DNA of 64,000 nt from Streptomyces lanatus (lineage in GTDB: Bacteria; Actinomycetota; Actinomycetes; Streptomycetales; Streptomycetaceae). Of this stretch, positions 1-7,963 are shown piece after piece. The stretch is from positions 186,001-250,000 of the forward strand of contig NZ_BNBM01000002.1 in assembly GCF_014655715.1 (NCBI RefSeq), read 5' to 3'. The notes beneath the pieces were generated by a model, which did no database searches, was not told the DNA's origin, and was given only the letters and a program-made list of their open reading frames with translations. Each line of letters opens with the position of its first letter. The first letter of the stretch is position 1. The position numbers and the translations under genes are program-made.

Positions 1-2
1 CC

Positions 3-503
3 CGGCTCTGGCTGCCGCCGCACGACGCGGGCGACCGTGGGGTGTCCTCGCTGGTCCGCCGGAGCATCCATGCCACGGCCCTGCACGTCGGCTGTGTCAC
101 CCTCGACGAACTGGGCCTGAAGGAAGTCGACTTCATCAAGGTCGACGTGGACGGCAGCGAGCTCGCGGTGCTGCGCGGCGCGACCGGCACCCTGGCCCGC
201 GACCGGCCCGCCCTGTTCATCGAGCTGGAGTCCCGTATCCAGCCGATAGCGCCGGTGCTGACGTACCTCTCGCTCCTCGGCTACGACGGCTGGGTCCTGC
301 CCAGCCGCGACTGGGTCCCCCTGTCGTCCTTCCCGCTGGAGGCCCACCAGGCCGAGGCCGCGCACGTCGTCACCCGGGGTCTGCTGCGCCGGGTGCTCCC
401 CTTCCGGGGCCCGCGCTACGTCAATTCGGTCCTCTTCCTGCCCGACGGCCGCCGCCCGATCGACGACCATGGAACACATGCCCTCAGGAAAGCCCGCCGC
501 TAG
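3..503 (+). CDS. FkbM-family methyltransferase, C-terminal part (5' end outside window)
   Basis: The frame is open from the first bases, so the gene begins upstream of the window; about 166 C-terminal residues are visible. The segment VDFIKVDVDGSELAVLRGA followed by ALFIELE is the characteristic core of FkbM-type SAM-dependent methyltransferases, where the acidic residues of the IKxDVxG motif lie at the active site. Members O-methylate sugars or polyketide-type small molecules, and the substrate cannot be read from this fragment. The downstream ORF overlaps the end of this gene, which suggests translational coupling. A glycan substrate would fit the nearby GT2/acyltransferase operon, but that is inference. 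Confidence 0.8.
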   Translation, partial: RLWLPPHDAGDRGVSSLVRRSIHATALHVGCVTLDELGLKEVDFIKVDVDGSELAVLRGATGTLARDRPALFIELESRIQPIAPVLTYLSLLGYDGWVLPSRDWVPLSSFPLEAHQAEAAHVVTRGLLRRVLPFRGPRYVNSVLFLPDGRRPIDDHGTHALRKARR

Positions 504-1068
504 CCCCTTCACTCCGCGCGACTTCCAGCTGGTGCTGCTGCGCCGCATGGCCGACCACAACCCCGGCCTGGTGGAGGACGCCCGCCGCGAACTGGACGCG
601 TCCCTCGCCGAGATGCGCGAGGCGAACAAACGCTGGCAGGCGATGCTCCACTCCCCCCGGTCCCGCCCCGCCGCCGCCCGCTACCGCTCGGTCCTGGGCC
701 CACCCGAGTCGACCGTCCCCCGCAGGATCGGCGACCTGGACTGCGAGGCCTGGCTGTTCCCGCTCCCCCTCTGGCCCGACCTGCGCTTCGAGGTGCTGTT
801 GGCCCCCAACGGCACGGTGTGGAACGAGTGGCTGATCCGCACCCCGGGAGCGAAGGGTCCAGCCCTCCACACCCTCTCCGACCTCACCCCCTGGTCCTGC
901 ACGGTGGACGAGGCGGCCCGAGCCTTCGCCCCTGCCCGCCCCCTGGAGGGCACGGCACCGACGAGGTGGGGCTTGGCCTTCATGGCGCCGGACGAGGAGG
1001 GGGTGCGGCGGGAGGTGGTGGCCGAGTTCACGTGGGGGTTGCTGCAGCGGGTGGCGGTCAACGGCTAG
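469..1068 (+). CDS. Hypothetical protein overlapping the FkbM gene
   Basis: A 199-residue ORF (196 if the second ATG at 478 is used) overlaps the end of the methyltransferase gene by 26-35 bp. Codon third positions are strongly G/C, as expected of a real Streptomyces gene. No signal peptide or membrane helix is seen. The N-terminal third is charged and helical (an ARRELDASLAEMREANKRWQ stretch). The rest is a soluble alpha/beta-looking region rich in Trp and Pro (WLFPLPLWPDLRFEVLLA). I do not recognise the family. The overlap suggests co-translation with the methyltransferase. No Shine-Dalgarno clearly separates the two candidate starts. Confidence 0.6.
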   Translation: MEHMPSGKPAASPFTPRDFQLVLLRRMADHNPGLVEDARRELDASLAEMREANKRWQAMLHSPRSRPAAARYRSVLGPPESTVPRRIGDLDCEAWLFPLPLWPDLRFEVLLAPNGTVWNEWLIRTPGAKGPALHTLSDLTPWSCTVDEAARAFAPARPLEGTAPTRWGLAFMAPDEEGVRREVVAEFTWGLLQRVAVNG

Positions 1069-1071
1069 CGG

Positions 1072-1950
1072 CTAGGGGTTGGCGGCCGCCGCCAGGATCG
1101 CCTCCGCCACGCGTGGAACCGACGCCGGGTGCAGGGACAGGAAGAGGTTCGGTTCGACCAGTTCCAGTTCCATGACGCGGGGTTGGCCGTCTTCGCCGTC
1201 GACGAGGTCCACGCGGGCGTAGAGGAGTCCTGTGGGGTTCGGTACGGCGGTCAGGGCCTGTTCGGCGGTGGTGAGTTCGGCCGGGGTGGGGGTCCAGGGC
1301 CGTAGGTCGGGGTGGGCGGTCTTGCGGTCGTCGTAGGGCGTGCCGGGGGTGAGGACGGCGCCCTTGCGGCTGGCGTGCAGGAGGTGGCCGCCGTAGAACT
1401 GGAGGGCCCGTTCGCCGGTGGTGTCGATGCTGTTGAGGTAGGGCTGCACCATCGCGGTGAAGCCTTCCTTGTGCATCCGCGTGAGGTGGCGTACGGCCGT
1501 CTCGTGCTCGTCGGGGGTGTAGCGGGCGGCGAAGCGGGCGCCCGCGCCGGAGGTGGGCTTGATGACGTACTCGTGGTCGACCGGGAGGCCGTCGACTCCG
1601 TCGCCGGGCGGGAAGTAGCGGGTGGGGACCACGGGCACCCCGGCTTCGGCGAGGTCGCCGAGATACCGCTTGTCGGCGTTCCAGCGCACCACGCCCACCG
1701 GATTGGCCAGCCGGGTCAGCTTGCCGCACCGCTCCGCCCACGCCAGGAATTCGGCCGCCCGCCAGCTGTAGTCCCAGGTGGAGCGGATCACGGCGAGGCC
1801 GTAGCCGCCCCAGTCGACCGTCTCGTCGTCCCAGTACACGGAGTCCGCCTCGGCCCCCGCCGCCCTGAGCGCCGCCACCAGCACGGGGAGGTCGCGGTCG
1901 ACGGAGATCTCGGGGCCGGGACGGCAGGTCACGAGGGCTATGCGGGGCAC
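1072..1950 (-). CDS. ATP-grasp domain protein (RimK/DcsG-like ligase)
   Basis: This 292-residue protein begins at a GTG preceded by GGAGGAG at good spacing. The N-terminal pre-ATP-grasp part contains VIRSTWDYSWRAAEFLAW. It is followed by ATP-grasp elements: EYVIKPTSGAGARF (the ATP-binding lysine and glycine loop), FTAMVQPYL, and LLYARVDLVDGE...VMELELVEPNLFL, which supplies the metal-binding Glu/Asn residues. The pattern resembles the single-domain ATP-grasp proteins related to DcsG of D-cycloserine biosynthesis and to glutathione-synthetase-like ligases. These form amide or peptide bonds through an acyl-phosphate. No pathway neighbours define the substrate. The gene is divergent from the MerR-PP2C gene and shares its intergenic region. 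Confidence 0.8.
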   Translation of the reverse strand: MPRIALVTCRPGPEISVDRDLPVLVAALRAAGAEADSVYWDDETVDWGGYGLAVIRSTWDYSWRAAEFLAWAERCGKLTRLANPVGVVRWNADKRYLGDLAEAGVPVVPTRYFPPGDGVDGLPVDHEYVIKPTSGAGARFAARYTPDEHETAVRHLTRMHKEGFTAMVQPYLNSIDTTGERALQFYGGHLLHASRKGAVLTPGTPYDDRKTAHPDLRPWTPTPAELTTAEQALTAVPNPTGLLYARVDLVDGEDGQPRVMELELVEPNLFLSLHPASVPRVAEAILAAAANP

Positions 1951-2022
1951 GGGGGCTCCTCCGAGTGGGGCGGGTCGGCGCTTCGCAGGCTAACAAGCGC
2001 CTCCGGAACCGGGGCGGGCCGC

Positions 2023-2053
2023 TTGACCTTCACCTTTGGTGAAGCCACAGCAT
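2023..2053 (+). promoter_or_regulatory. MerR-type promoter with palindromic operator
   Basis: A TTGACC hexamer (2023-2028) and a CAGCAT hexamer (2048-2053) are separated by 19 bp. The spacer carries a perfect 7-bp inverted repeat, CTTCACC / GGTGAAG, around a TTT centre (2028-2044). An over-long 19-bp spacer holding a dyad is the hallmark of promoters activated by MerR-family proteins. It lies 34 bp upstream of the MerR-PP2C start, so autoregulation is the simplest reading. Confidence 0.7.
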
Positions 2054-2086
2054 CGGTGGCGGGAACCGAAAGGGGTGCGCGACGAC

Positions 2087-3148
2087 ATGCTGACCATCGG
2101 CGCCTTCGCCAAAGCCTGCCGGCTGTCTCCGAAGGCCCTGCGGCTGTACGACGAACTGGACCTGCTGCGTCCTGCGCGGGTCGACCCCGACACGGGGTAC
2201 TGGTACTACGCGCCGGCCCAGCTCGAGGCGGCCCGTCTGGTGGCGTGGCTGCGCCGGCTGGGCATGCCGCTGGCCCGGATCCGCGAGGTGTGCGCGCTGG
2301 AGCCGGAGGCCGCGGCCCGGGCGGTCCGCGCGTACTGGACGCGGGTCGAGGCCGAGACGGCCGTACGGCGTGACCTGGCCGGGTTCCTCATCGACCACCT
2401 GACAACACCACCGACGAGGAAGGACACCACCATGCTGGAACTCCGCTACTGCGCCCACTCCGACCGGGGCCGGGTCCGCCCCGCCAACCAGGACACCGCC
2501 TACGCGGGCCCCCGACTGCTCGCCGTGGCCGACGGCTGCGGCCCGGCGGGCGCGCCCGCGAGCAGCGCGGCGGTGGAGGCGCTGCGCTTCCTGGAGACGG
2601 CGGAGCCCGGGGCGGGGGACGTGCTGAATCTGCTGGAGGACGCGGTACGGGGCGCGAGCGAGGCGGTCCGGGACGCGGCGGACGGACAGCCCGAGGTGGG
2701 CACCACCCTGACCGCCCTCCTGCTGACCGGGGGCTCCCGGCTGGCCCTGGTGCACATCGGGGACTCGCGTGCCTATCTGCTGCGCGACGGCGCCCTGTTC
2801 CGCATCACGGACGATCACACGGTGGTCCAGTCGATGATCGACGAGGGCCGGCTGACACCGGAGGAGGCCGTCACCCATCCGCAGCGCGCCCTGCTCCTGA
2901 AATGCCTGACCCCGGTCACCCCCACGTCCCCGGACCTCCGCCTCCAGGACACCGAACCCGGCGACCGCTACCTCCTCTGCTCCGACGGCCTCACCTCCGT
3001 CGTCCCCGACGCCCGCATCCGCCACGTCCTCAGCACGGCCCCGTCCCCCGACGCCGCCGTCCACACCCTGATCGACGCGGCGAACGAGGCCGGCGGCCCG
3101 GACAACGTCAGTTGTGTGGTGGCGGACGTGACGGAGGGGGTGGCCTGA
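2087..3148 (+). CDS. MerR-family regulator fused to PP2C-type Ser/Thr phosphatase
   Basis: A 353-residue protein joins two domains normally found apart. Residues 1-101 are a MerR DNA-binding domain: helix-turn-helix (TIGAFAKACRLSPKALRLYDE), wing with Tyr-Trp-Tyr-Tyr, and a following helix. Residues 116-353 are a PP2C phosphatase with RVRPANQD, VADGCG, IGDSRAYL, CSDGL and GGPDNVS, covering the metal-binding Asp set. The usual DGMGGH reads DGCGPA, so the local loop has changed. No canonical MerR effector domain is present, so the phosphatase appears to replace it. The start at 2087 is chosen because the MerR fold begins there. An in-frame ATG at 2036 falls inside the operator. The best guess is a regulator coupled to protein phosphorylation state. 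Confidence 0.85.
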   Translation: MLTIGAFAKACRLSPKALRLYDELDLLRPARVDPDTGYWYYAPAQLEAARLVAWLRRLGMPLARIREVCALEPEAAARAVRAYWTRVEAETAVRRDLAGFLIDHLTTPPTRKDTTMLELRYCAHSDRGRVRPANQDTAYAGPRLLAVADGCGPAGAPASSAAVEALRFLETAEPGAGDVLNLLEDAVRGASEAVRDAADGQPEVGTTLTALLLTGGSRLALVHIGDSRAYLLRDGALFRITDDHTVVQSMIDEGRLTPEEAVTHPQRALLLKCLTPVTPTSPDLRLQDTEPGDRYLLCSDGLTSVVPDARIRHVLSTAPSPDAAVHTLIDAANEAGGPDNVSCVVADVTEGVA

Positions 3149-3310
3149 CCGATCCGCCTGTGCGACGGCCGAGTACGGCGGGATCGAAGCTTCGCCGAGG
3201 GCGTCGTGGGTTGGTGCACCGCGACGCCCTCGCCGACCTGGCCGTCCACCAGCGGCACCCTGAAGCAACTGCCCTGAAGCCCACGTCGTCGCCCCGCCAG
3301 TGCCAGACAG

Positions 3311-4522
3311 TCACCGCATCGCCGACTCCGGCTCCGGCGTCGGCTCCGGATAGAACTCCCTCGGCCTGCCCTTCTTGTCCCGCAACCCCGCCAGCAGACT
3401 CCCCGGATACTCCACCGCCCAGTAGCTCACCGTCGCGACCAGCACCCCGGCCGCGACCACGAATAGTGCCGCCATCGGGAAGGCCGCCTGGGAGCGGGGT
3501 AGGGCGCCGGCGTCGTACAGGGCCAGCATCAGGGGTTCGTGCCAGATGTAGAGGCTGTAGCTGACCAGGCCCGCGCCCGTGAGCCAGCGGGAGCGGAGCA
3601 GGGCGTGCCAGCGGGGGCGGGACGTCGTACGGACGTGGAGTGTGCCGTAGAGGAGGGCGAACCAGAGGAGGGCGGCCAGGGGGTGGTAGTAGGTGTGCCA
3701 GGTGTTCTCCGGGTCGGAGTGGTACGACAGGGCGTACAGGCCGGCCGCCGCGGTCAGTGCCGTCGCTGTCGCCCAGCGCCTGCCCATCCGGCCCCGTTCG
3801 CCCAGTGCCACCAGTAGCACCGCCAGCAGCATTCCCGCCGCGAAGCCGCCCAGGCGGGCCTGCGGGCCGAAGTACACCGGCCAGTTGGTGTGCGGGACGC
3901 CTACGGCGTGGTGGGCTACGGCGATCCAGGCCACCGGCGCCAGGTACAGCGCCGCGCAGCCCGACGCGCACAGCAGGACCCGGGCTCGGCGGGTGCACAG
4001 GTGGCGGCAGGCTCGGATCGCCGCCGGGCCTACGGCGATCAAGGTGACGTAGAACGCGATCTCCAGTGAGAGCGACCACGTCGGGCCCAGCGTGTAGAAG
4101 ATGCGCTTCTGGTCGAAGACGTGTGTGAACGTGAGGTGTTCCAGCAGGTCGCGCCAGTCGCCTGGGAGGGACGGGTTACGCAGGGACCAGACCAGGAGCA
4201 CCGCCAGGACGTAGAGCGGGAGGATGCGTGTTGCCCTGCGGAAGAGGAAGTCTCTCCTCGGGCGGGTGCGGTCTTCGCCGTCTATCGCGGCTCGGGCGTA
4301 AGACAGAGTCAGCAGGTACGCCGACATGACGAAGAACAGGTCGATGACCTCCAGGGAGATCAGTGCGCCCAGGTACGGGCTGTCGATCGGTGGGTGGGCG
4401 CCCTGGGCGTCGTAGATGTAGTACTGCTGCCAGACGTGGAAGATGACCGTGCTGAGGGCGGCCAGGCCTCGGTAGCCCTGGAGTTCGGTGCTGCGCATCG
4501 AGGGCTTGGGCGTGTTCGTCAC
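3311..4522 (-). CDS. Acyltransferase family 3 membrane protein (OafA/YrhL-like)
   Basis: This integral membrane protein of 403 residues starts at a GTG that overlaps the upstream stop as GTGA, so it is co-translated with the GT2 gene. The N-terminus ELQGYRGLAALSTVIFHVWQ is the classic acyltransferase-3 opening with the catalytic-region histidine. Later parts include FFVMSAYLL, FLFRRATRILPLYV, LGPTWSLSLEIAFY and YSLYIWHEPLML, with about ten hydrophobic segments. Such proteins move acetyl or other acyl groups onto extracytoplasmic glycans or lipids. Paired with a processive-type glycosyltransferase, it probably O-acylates the polymer that enzyme makes. The exact acyl donor and glycan are unknown. 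Confidence 0.88.
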   Translation of the reverse strand: MTNTPKPSMRSTELQGYRGLAALSTVIFHVWQQYYIYDAQGAHPPIDSPYLGALISLEVIDLFFVMSAYLLTLSYARAAIDGEDRTRPRRDFLFRRATRILPLYVLAVLLVWSLRNPSLPGDWRDLLEHLTFTHVFDQKRIFYTLGPTWSLSLEIAFYVTLIAVGPAAIRACRHLCTRRARVLLCASGCAALYLAPVAWIAVAHHAVGVPHTNWPVYFGPQARLGGFAAGMLLAVLLVALGERGRMGRRWATATALTAAAGLYALSYHSDPENTWHTYYHPLAALLWFALLYGTLHVRTTSRPRWHALLRSRWLTGAGLVSYSLYIWHEPLMLALYDAGALPRSQAAFPMAALFVVAAGVLVATVSYWAVEYPGSLLAGLRDKKGRPREFYPEPTPEPESAMR

Positions 4523-6870
4523 TCGCCGCCCACCGCCCCCGAAGCAGCCGCAGCCGCCGCCCGTGGCGTCACTCGCCAACGCCTGTCCCCCAGCAGCTCC
4601 TTGAGATGCGACTGCCTGGCCACCACGTTCTTGAAGTGGGTGTAGAAGACCGTCGAGATCAGCGCGTGCCGCCAGAACCAGCCGCGCCTGCGGCGTAGTT
4701 CGGGTACGGCGAGACGGCCCGCGAACGCCGTCTGGACCAACCCCGCCGACAGGGTGAACGCGAAGGCGACCAGGCAGGCGGGGGTGGCCCAGTTGATGCG
4801 GTCCGCGCCGCCCGCGCGCAGGGCCGAGTGGAGGAGGATCGGGAGGATCTGGAGGGAGAGCCAGGGCTGTACCTCGCGCCAGCCCAGCAGGACCACGAGT
4901 CCCGTCTTCTGACGGAGTGTGAAGGCGGGGTTGCGCAGGGCCTGGCGGAGGTGGCGGAGGGAGACCTGGAGCCAGCCCTGGGCCCAGCGGGAGCGCTGGT
5001 TCCACAGCGGCTTGAGGCGGGTGGGTGCCAGCTCGCGGGAGATCAGGGTCCGGTCGGTGGCGATGCGGGCGCCCTCCGTCAACGCGCGTAGCGTCGAGTC
5101 GATGTCCTCCGTCAGCATCGAGCCGTGCATCCGGGTGCGGGCCAGCAGGTCGGTGCGCCAGAAGCCGTTGGAGCCGCCGAAGATGCCGAAGCCGTACAGG
5201 CGTGTGCGGCCCGGGTGGCTGACGGAGTAGATCGCCTCGAATTCGGCGGCCACCTGCCGGGCCACCCAGGAGCTGTCGCCGTTGCGGACGACGCAGTGGC
5301 CCTGGACGACGTCGTAGCCGTGGGACAGCCAGTCCCAGGCGTGCCGGAACGCGTCCGGCGCCGGGTGGTGATCGGCGTCGAAGATGCCGACGAACTCGCC
5401 GCGCACCCGGCTGACGGCGGCGTTGACGTTCTGCGCCTTGGAGGTGCTGCCGGCGACCGGGAGCAGGACCAGGCGCGGGTCGCGGCGGGCGATGTCGCGC
5501 AGGGTGTCCTCGACGGGCAGGGCCTCGGGTGTGTTGTAGGCGAGGACGATCTCGAGGTCGTTCGGGTAGTCGAGGCGCAGGAAGGACTCGACGGTGTCGA
5601 CGATGGTCGCGGCCTCGTTCGGGAGGTAGGCGGCGATGACGGCGCTCGCGGGCGGGTACGGCTGTGCGGGCGCCGTGGGCCGGGTGGGCGCGTCGAGGGA
5701 GAAGAGGCATTCGAGGAGGATGAGGGAGGCGGAGAGGACCAGTCCGGCGACCACCACCCAGTAGACCGGCGAGGCGATGTCCCAGCCCAGCACCGCGTAC
5801 GTCTGCTCGTACAGCGCGAACGGCACGCCCACGCCGATGAGCAGCGCGAGCAGGGGGGACAGGGCGAGGAGGAGGGGGCGTACGAACTTCCGGGTGCCGC
5901 CGCGCGGGGCGGCCGCCCGCATCCAGGGCTCGTAGCGCACGGGGCGCAGGTCGCGGTGGCGCAGCGCCTCGGCGACGGCGTCGCCCGCCCGGTCCACGGC
6001 ACGGTCGTCGGCGTCGGTGAGCGGGAGCCAGCCGACGGCCGGGGTCAGCCGTACGTTCTCGTCGGCGACCACGAACCGGGTGCCGGCCACGGCGTTGGCG
6101 AACTCCTGCAGCGCACGGCGGGCGGCCTCCTCGTCCACGCCGGGCAGGAGGACGAGGAGGCGCCCCTCCTCGTCGCGGCCGAGCCGGTCGCTGCCGTTGC
6201 CGAGCCGCTCGGCGACGGCAGCGAGGCGTTCGGCGACCTCGCGGCGCACCCGCGGCCCGAACCGTTCCTCCAGCGCTTCCGCCTCGGCCACGCCGACCAC
6301 CGCGAGGACACCGGCGCGGCGTCCGGGACGGTTGCCGGGGCGGCACAGTTCGCGGTCGAGTTCGGCGCGGAAATGGGGTGCGGAGTACAGGCCTGTGCGG
6401 GGGTCGAGGGCCAGCCGCTCCACGGGGACCGGGACGCGGTGCAGCTTCGCGGCGATACGCGCCGACAGCTCGACGGGTTCGGCGGCCTCGGGGAGACAGT
6501 CGTCGGCGCCGCCGTGCAACAGCCGTGCTACACCGTCGGGTTCACGGTCGGCGGTGACCATGACGAGCGGCAGCACCTGGCCCTGGGGTGCGGTGCGTAT
6601 CTCCCGTACGACGGCCAGCGCCTGCTCGACACCGCCCTGGCCGTCGAGGGCGACGATCGCGTCGGGCGGGGTCTGCCGGACGCTGCGGCCGATGTCGCCG
6701 GGGACCGCGTGGGTGACGGTGTAGCCGGTGGATTCGAGGGTGCGGGTGAGCTTTTCGCGTCGGGGGCCGGGGGTGCCGACCGCGAGGACGTGACTCTGCG
6801 GCGGCCCGTCGGTCGGCGGGCAGCCGGGAGTGTTCCGGGGCGCCGGCGCGCGCCTCAGTTCGGTGGTCAT
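4519..6870 (-). CDS. Fusion of receiver-like, GGDEF-like and family-2 glycosyltransferase domains
   Basis: A 783-residue protein with three parts. About residues 25-145 form a receiver-like domain (VLAVGTPGPRREKL..., VALDG, VTADRE). The conserved lysine position reads LPE, so phosphorylation is doubtful. About 150-310 resemble a diguanylate cyclase fold, with the signature reduced to GRDEEGRLLVLLPG instead of GGDEF. It is probably non-catalytic. Two membrane helices lead into a GT2 domain with IFDADHHP (DxD), LTEDID (catalytic TED) and QRSRWAQG (QxxRW, typical of processive synthases such as cellulose or hyaluronan synthase), then C-terminal helices. It probably polymerises an exported exopolysaccharide under control of its own sensory module. 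The acyltransferase partner is co-translated. Confidence 0.87.
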   Translation of the reverse strand: MTTELRRAPAPRNTPGCPPTDGPPQSHVLAVGTPGPRREKLTRTLESTGYTVTHAVPGDIGRSVRQTPPDAIVALDGQGGVEQALAVVREIRTAPQGQVLPLVMVTADREPDGVARLLHGGADDCLPEAAEPVELSARIAAKLHRVPVPVERLALDPRTGLYSAPHFRAELDRELCRPGNRPGRRAGVLAVVGVAEAEALEERFGPRVRREVAERLAAVAERLGNGSDRLGRDEEGRLLVLLPGVDEEAARRALQEFANAVAGTRFVVADENVRLTPAVGWLPLTDADDRAVDRAGDAVAEALRHRDLRPVRYEPWMRAAAPRGGTRKFVRPLLLALSPLLALLIGVGVPFALYEQTYAVLGWDIASPVYWVVVAGLVLSASLILLECLFSLDAPTRPTAPAQPYPPASAVIAAYLPNEAATIVDTVESFLRLDYPNDLEIVLAYNTPEALPVEDTLRDIARRDPRLVLLPVAGSTSKAQNVNAAVSRVRGEFVGIFDADHHPAPDAFRHAWDWLSHGYDVVQGHCVVRNGDSSWVARQVAAEFEAIYSVSHPGRTRLYGFGIFGGSNGFWRTDLLARTRMHGSMLTEDIDSTLRALTEGARIATDRTLISRELAPTRLKPLWNQRSRWAQGWLQVSLRHLRQALRNPAFTLRQKTGLVVLLGWREVQPWLSLQILPILLHSALRAGGADRINWATPACLVAFAFTLSAGLVQTAFAGRLAVPELRRRRGWFWRHALISTVFYTHFKNVVARQSHLKELLGDRRWRVTPRAAAAAASGAVGGE

Positions 6871-7050
6871 GTATGTGGGTCCAATCCTGTTCGGATGTGG
6901 GGGGAGGACCTTTTGTCGCTACCTAGCCTCGCCGGGAGCCGTGACGCCACACCTGCGCCGGTGTAAAAGCTTGATTGCCTTTACGTGCCCATGCCAAGGA
7001 GGTGAAGGGAAACGTGTGACGGAGTGTGAGAACAGCGGGCGGCGTGGAAC

Positions 7051-7764
7051 CTACGGCTGGCGTTCCTCGTCCGGCTCCCAGTCCAGCAACCGCACCTTCG
7101 CCACCGTACGGACATGCCGGCGCATGGCCGTGGCCGCGCGGGCGGGGTGGCCGTCGGCAATCGCGTCGAGAATGGCCTGGTGCTGGGCGAGGGAGCGGGC
7201 GGGGCGGTGGGGCTGGCGCAGGGACTCGGTGCGGCTCTCGGCGATCTGGTCGGCGATGGAGCGCATGAACTCGGCGAGGATGCTGCTGTGCGCGGCGGCG
7301 GTGACCGCGGCGTGGAAGAGGCGGTCGCCCTCCACGCCGTGGGCGTCGTCGGCGATCTCCTGCGCCATGTGCGCGAGGGCCGAGCGCATCGCCGCGAGGT
7401 CGTCCTCCGTGCGGCGCTCGGCGGCCAGTTCGGCGAGTTTCGTCTCCAGGGCCTCGCGGGCCTCCAGGACGTCAGGGAGGCGTCGGCGGCGCTCGACCAT
7501 GCGGTCCACCGGTTCGACGTCGAGGCTGTCCCGGACCAGGTAGGTGCCGCCGCCGTGGCGTACCTCCACCAGGCCCTGCACCTCAAGGACCACGATCGCC
7601 TGCTTCACGGAGGCGCGGCTCACCCCGAGCCGCTGGGCCAGGTCACGCTCGGTCGGGAGCCGGTCCCCGGCGCCGAGGCCGCCCTCGGCGACGTAGGCAC
7701 GCAACCGGTCCAGCACCTGCTCGTACAGGCGCTGTTTGGTCATGGGGCGCAGGGCGTCGGTCAC
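7051..7764 (-). CDS. FadR-subfamily GntR transcriptional regulator of the malonate locus
   Basis: A 237-residue GntR regulator. The N-terminal winged helix reads YEQVLDRLRAYVAEGGLGAGDRLPTERDLAQRLGVSRASVKQAI. The all-helical C-terminal FCD domain carries the metal/ligand-site residues in DRLFHAAVTAAAH and QHQAILDAI. The GTG at 7764 is chosen because GAGAGGGGG sits at the right distance upstream; an upstream in-frame ATG at 7827 would lie on the operator. It is divergent from the MatC/MatB genes, and two identical TGG-N5-CCA palindromes lie in the shared intergenic region. It is therefore probably the local repressor, with malonate or malonyl-CoA as likely ligand. Confidence 0.88.
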   Translation of the reverse strand: MTDALRPMTKQRLYEQVLDRLRAYVAEGGLGAGDRLPTERDLAQRLGVSRASVKQAIVVLEVQGLVEVRHGGGTYLVRDSLDVEPVDRMVERRRRLPDVLEAREALETKLAELAAERRTEDDLAAMRSALAHMAQEIADDAHGVEGDRLFHAAVTAAAHSSILAEFMRSIADQIAESRTESLRQPHRPARSLAQHQAILDAIADGHPARAATAMRRHVRTVAKVRLLDWEPDEERQP

Positions 7765-7815
7765 GGGGTCCCCCTCTCGCCGGGAGCGTAACACCGGGAC
7801 CGGTGACTGGACCGG

Positions 7816-7826
7816 TGGCTGAGCCA
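7816..7826. promoter_or_regulatory. FadR/GntR-type operator, copy 1
   Basis: TGGCTGAGCCA is a perfect 11-bp palindrome of the TGG-N5-CCA class bound by FadR-subfamily regulators. It lies 52 bp upstream of the GntR start and just before a TTGACG hexamer (7843-7848) on the plus strand, so it can act on both divergent transcripts. Confidence 0.65.
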
Positions 7827-7891
7827 ATTTCCGCGCACCCCCTTGACGTGCCCCCGTCGTGCGCCCACGCTATCCAGCCATCACCCCGAAT

Positions 7892-7902
7892 TGGCTGAGC
7901 CA
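7892..7902. promoter_or_regulatory. FadR/GntR-type operator, copy 2
   Basis: This is an exact second copy of TGGCTGAGCCA, centred 76 bp from copy 1 and 62 bp upstream of the MatC start. Identity over all 11 bases in both copies argues for a real operator pair. The spacing is about seven helical turns, so cooperative binding or looping is possible. It probably sits downstream of the transcription start. Confidence 0.65.
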
Positions 7903-7963
7903 CTTGGCCACTACGGCGGTGTGGACCCCGCAACCGCTACGGGACCCAAAGACGGGAGCCCGC

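Noticed and set aside
3311..6346. A 1011-codon minus-strand ORF spanning both the acyltransferase and much of the glycosyltransferase region
   Set aside because: Only the part from 4522 down encodes a natural protein. The upstream part is Arg/Pro-rich shadow coding in the wrong frame of the GT2 gene.
5125..6966. A 613-codon plus-strand ORF antisense to the glycosyltransferase fusion
   Set aside because: Val/Gly/Asp-rich antisense reading with no motif. The minus-strand gene has intact GT2 motifs.
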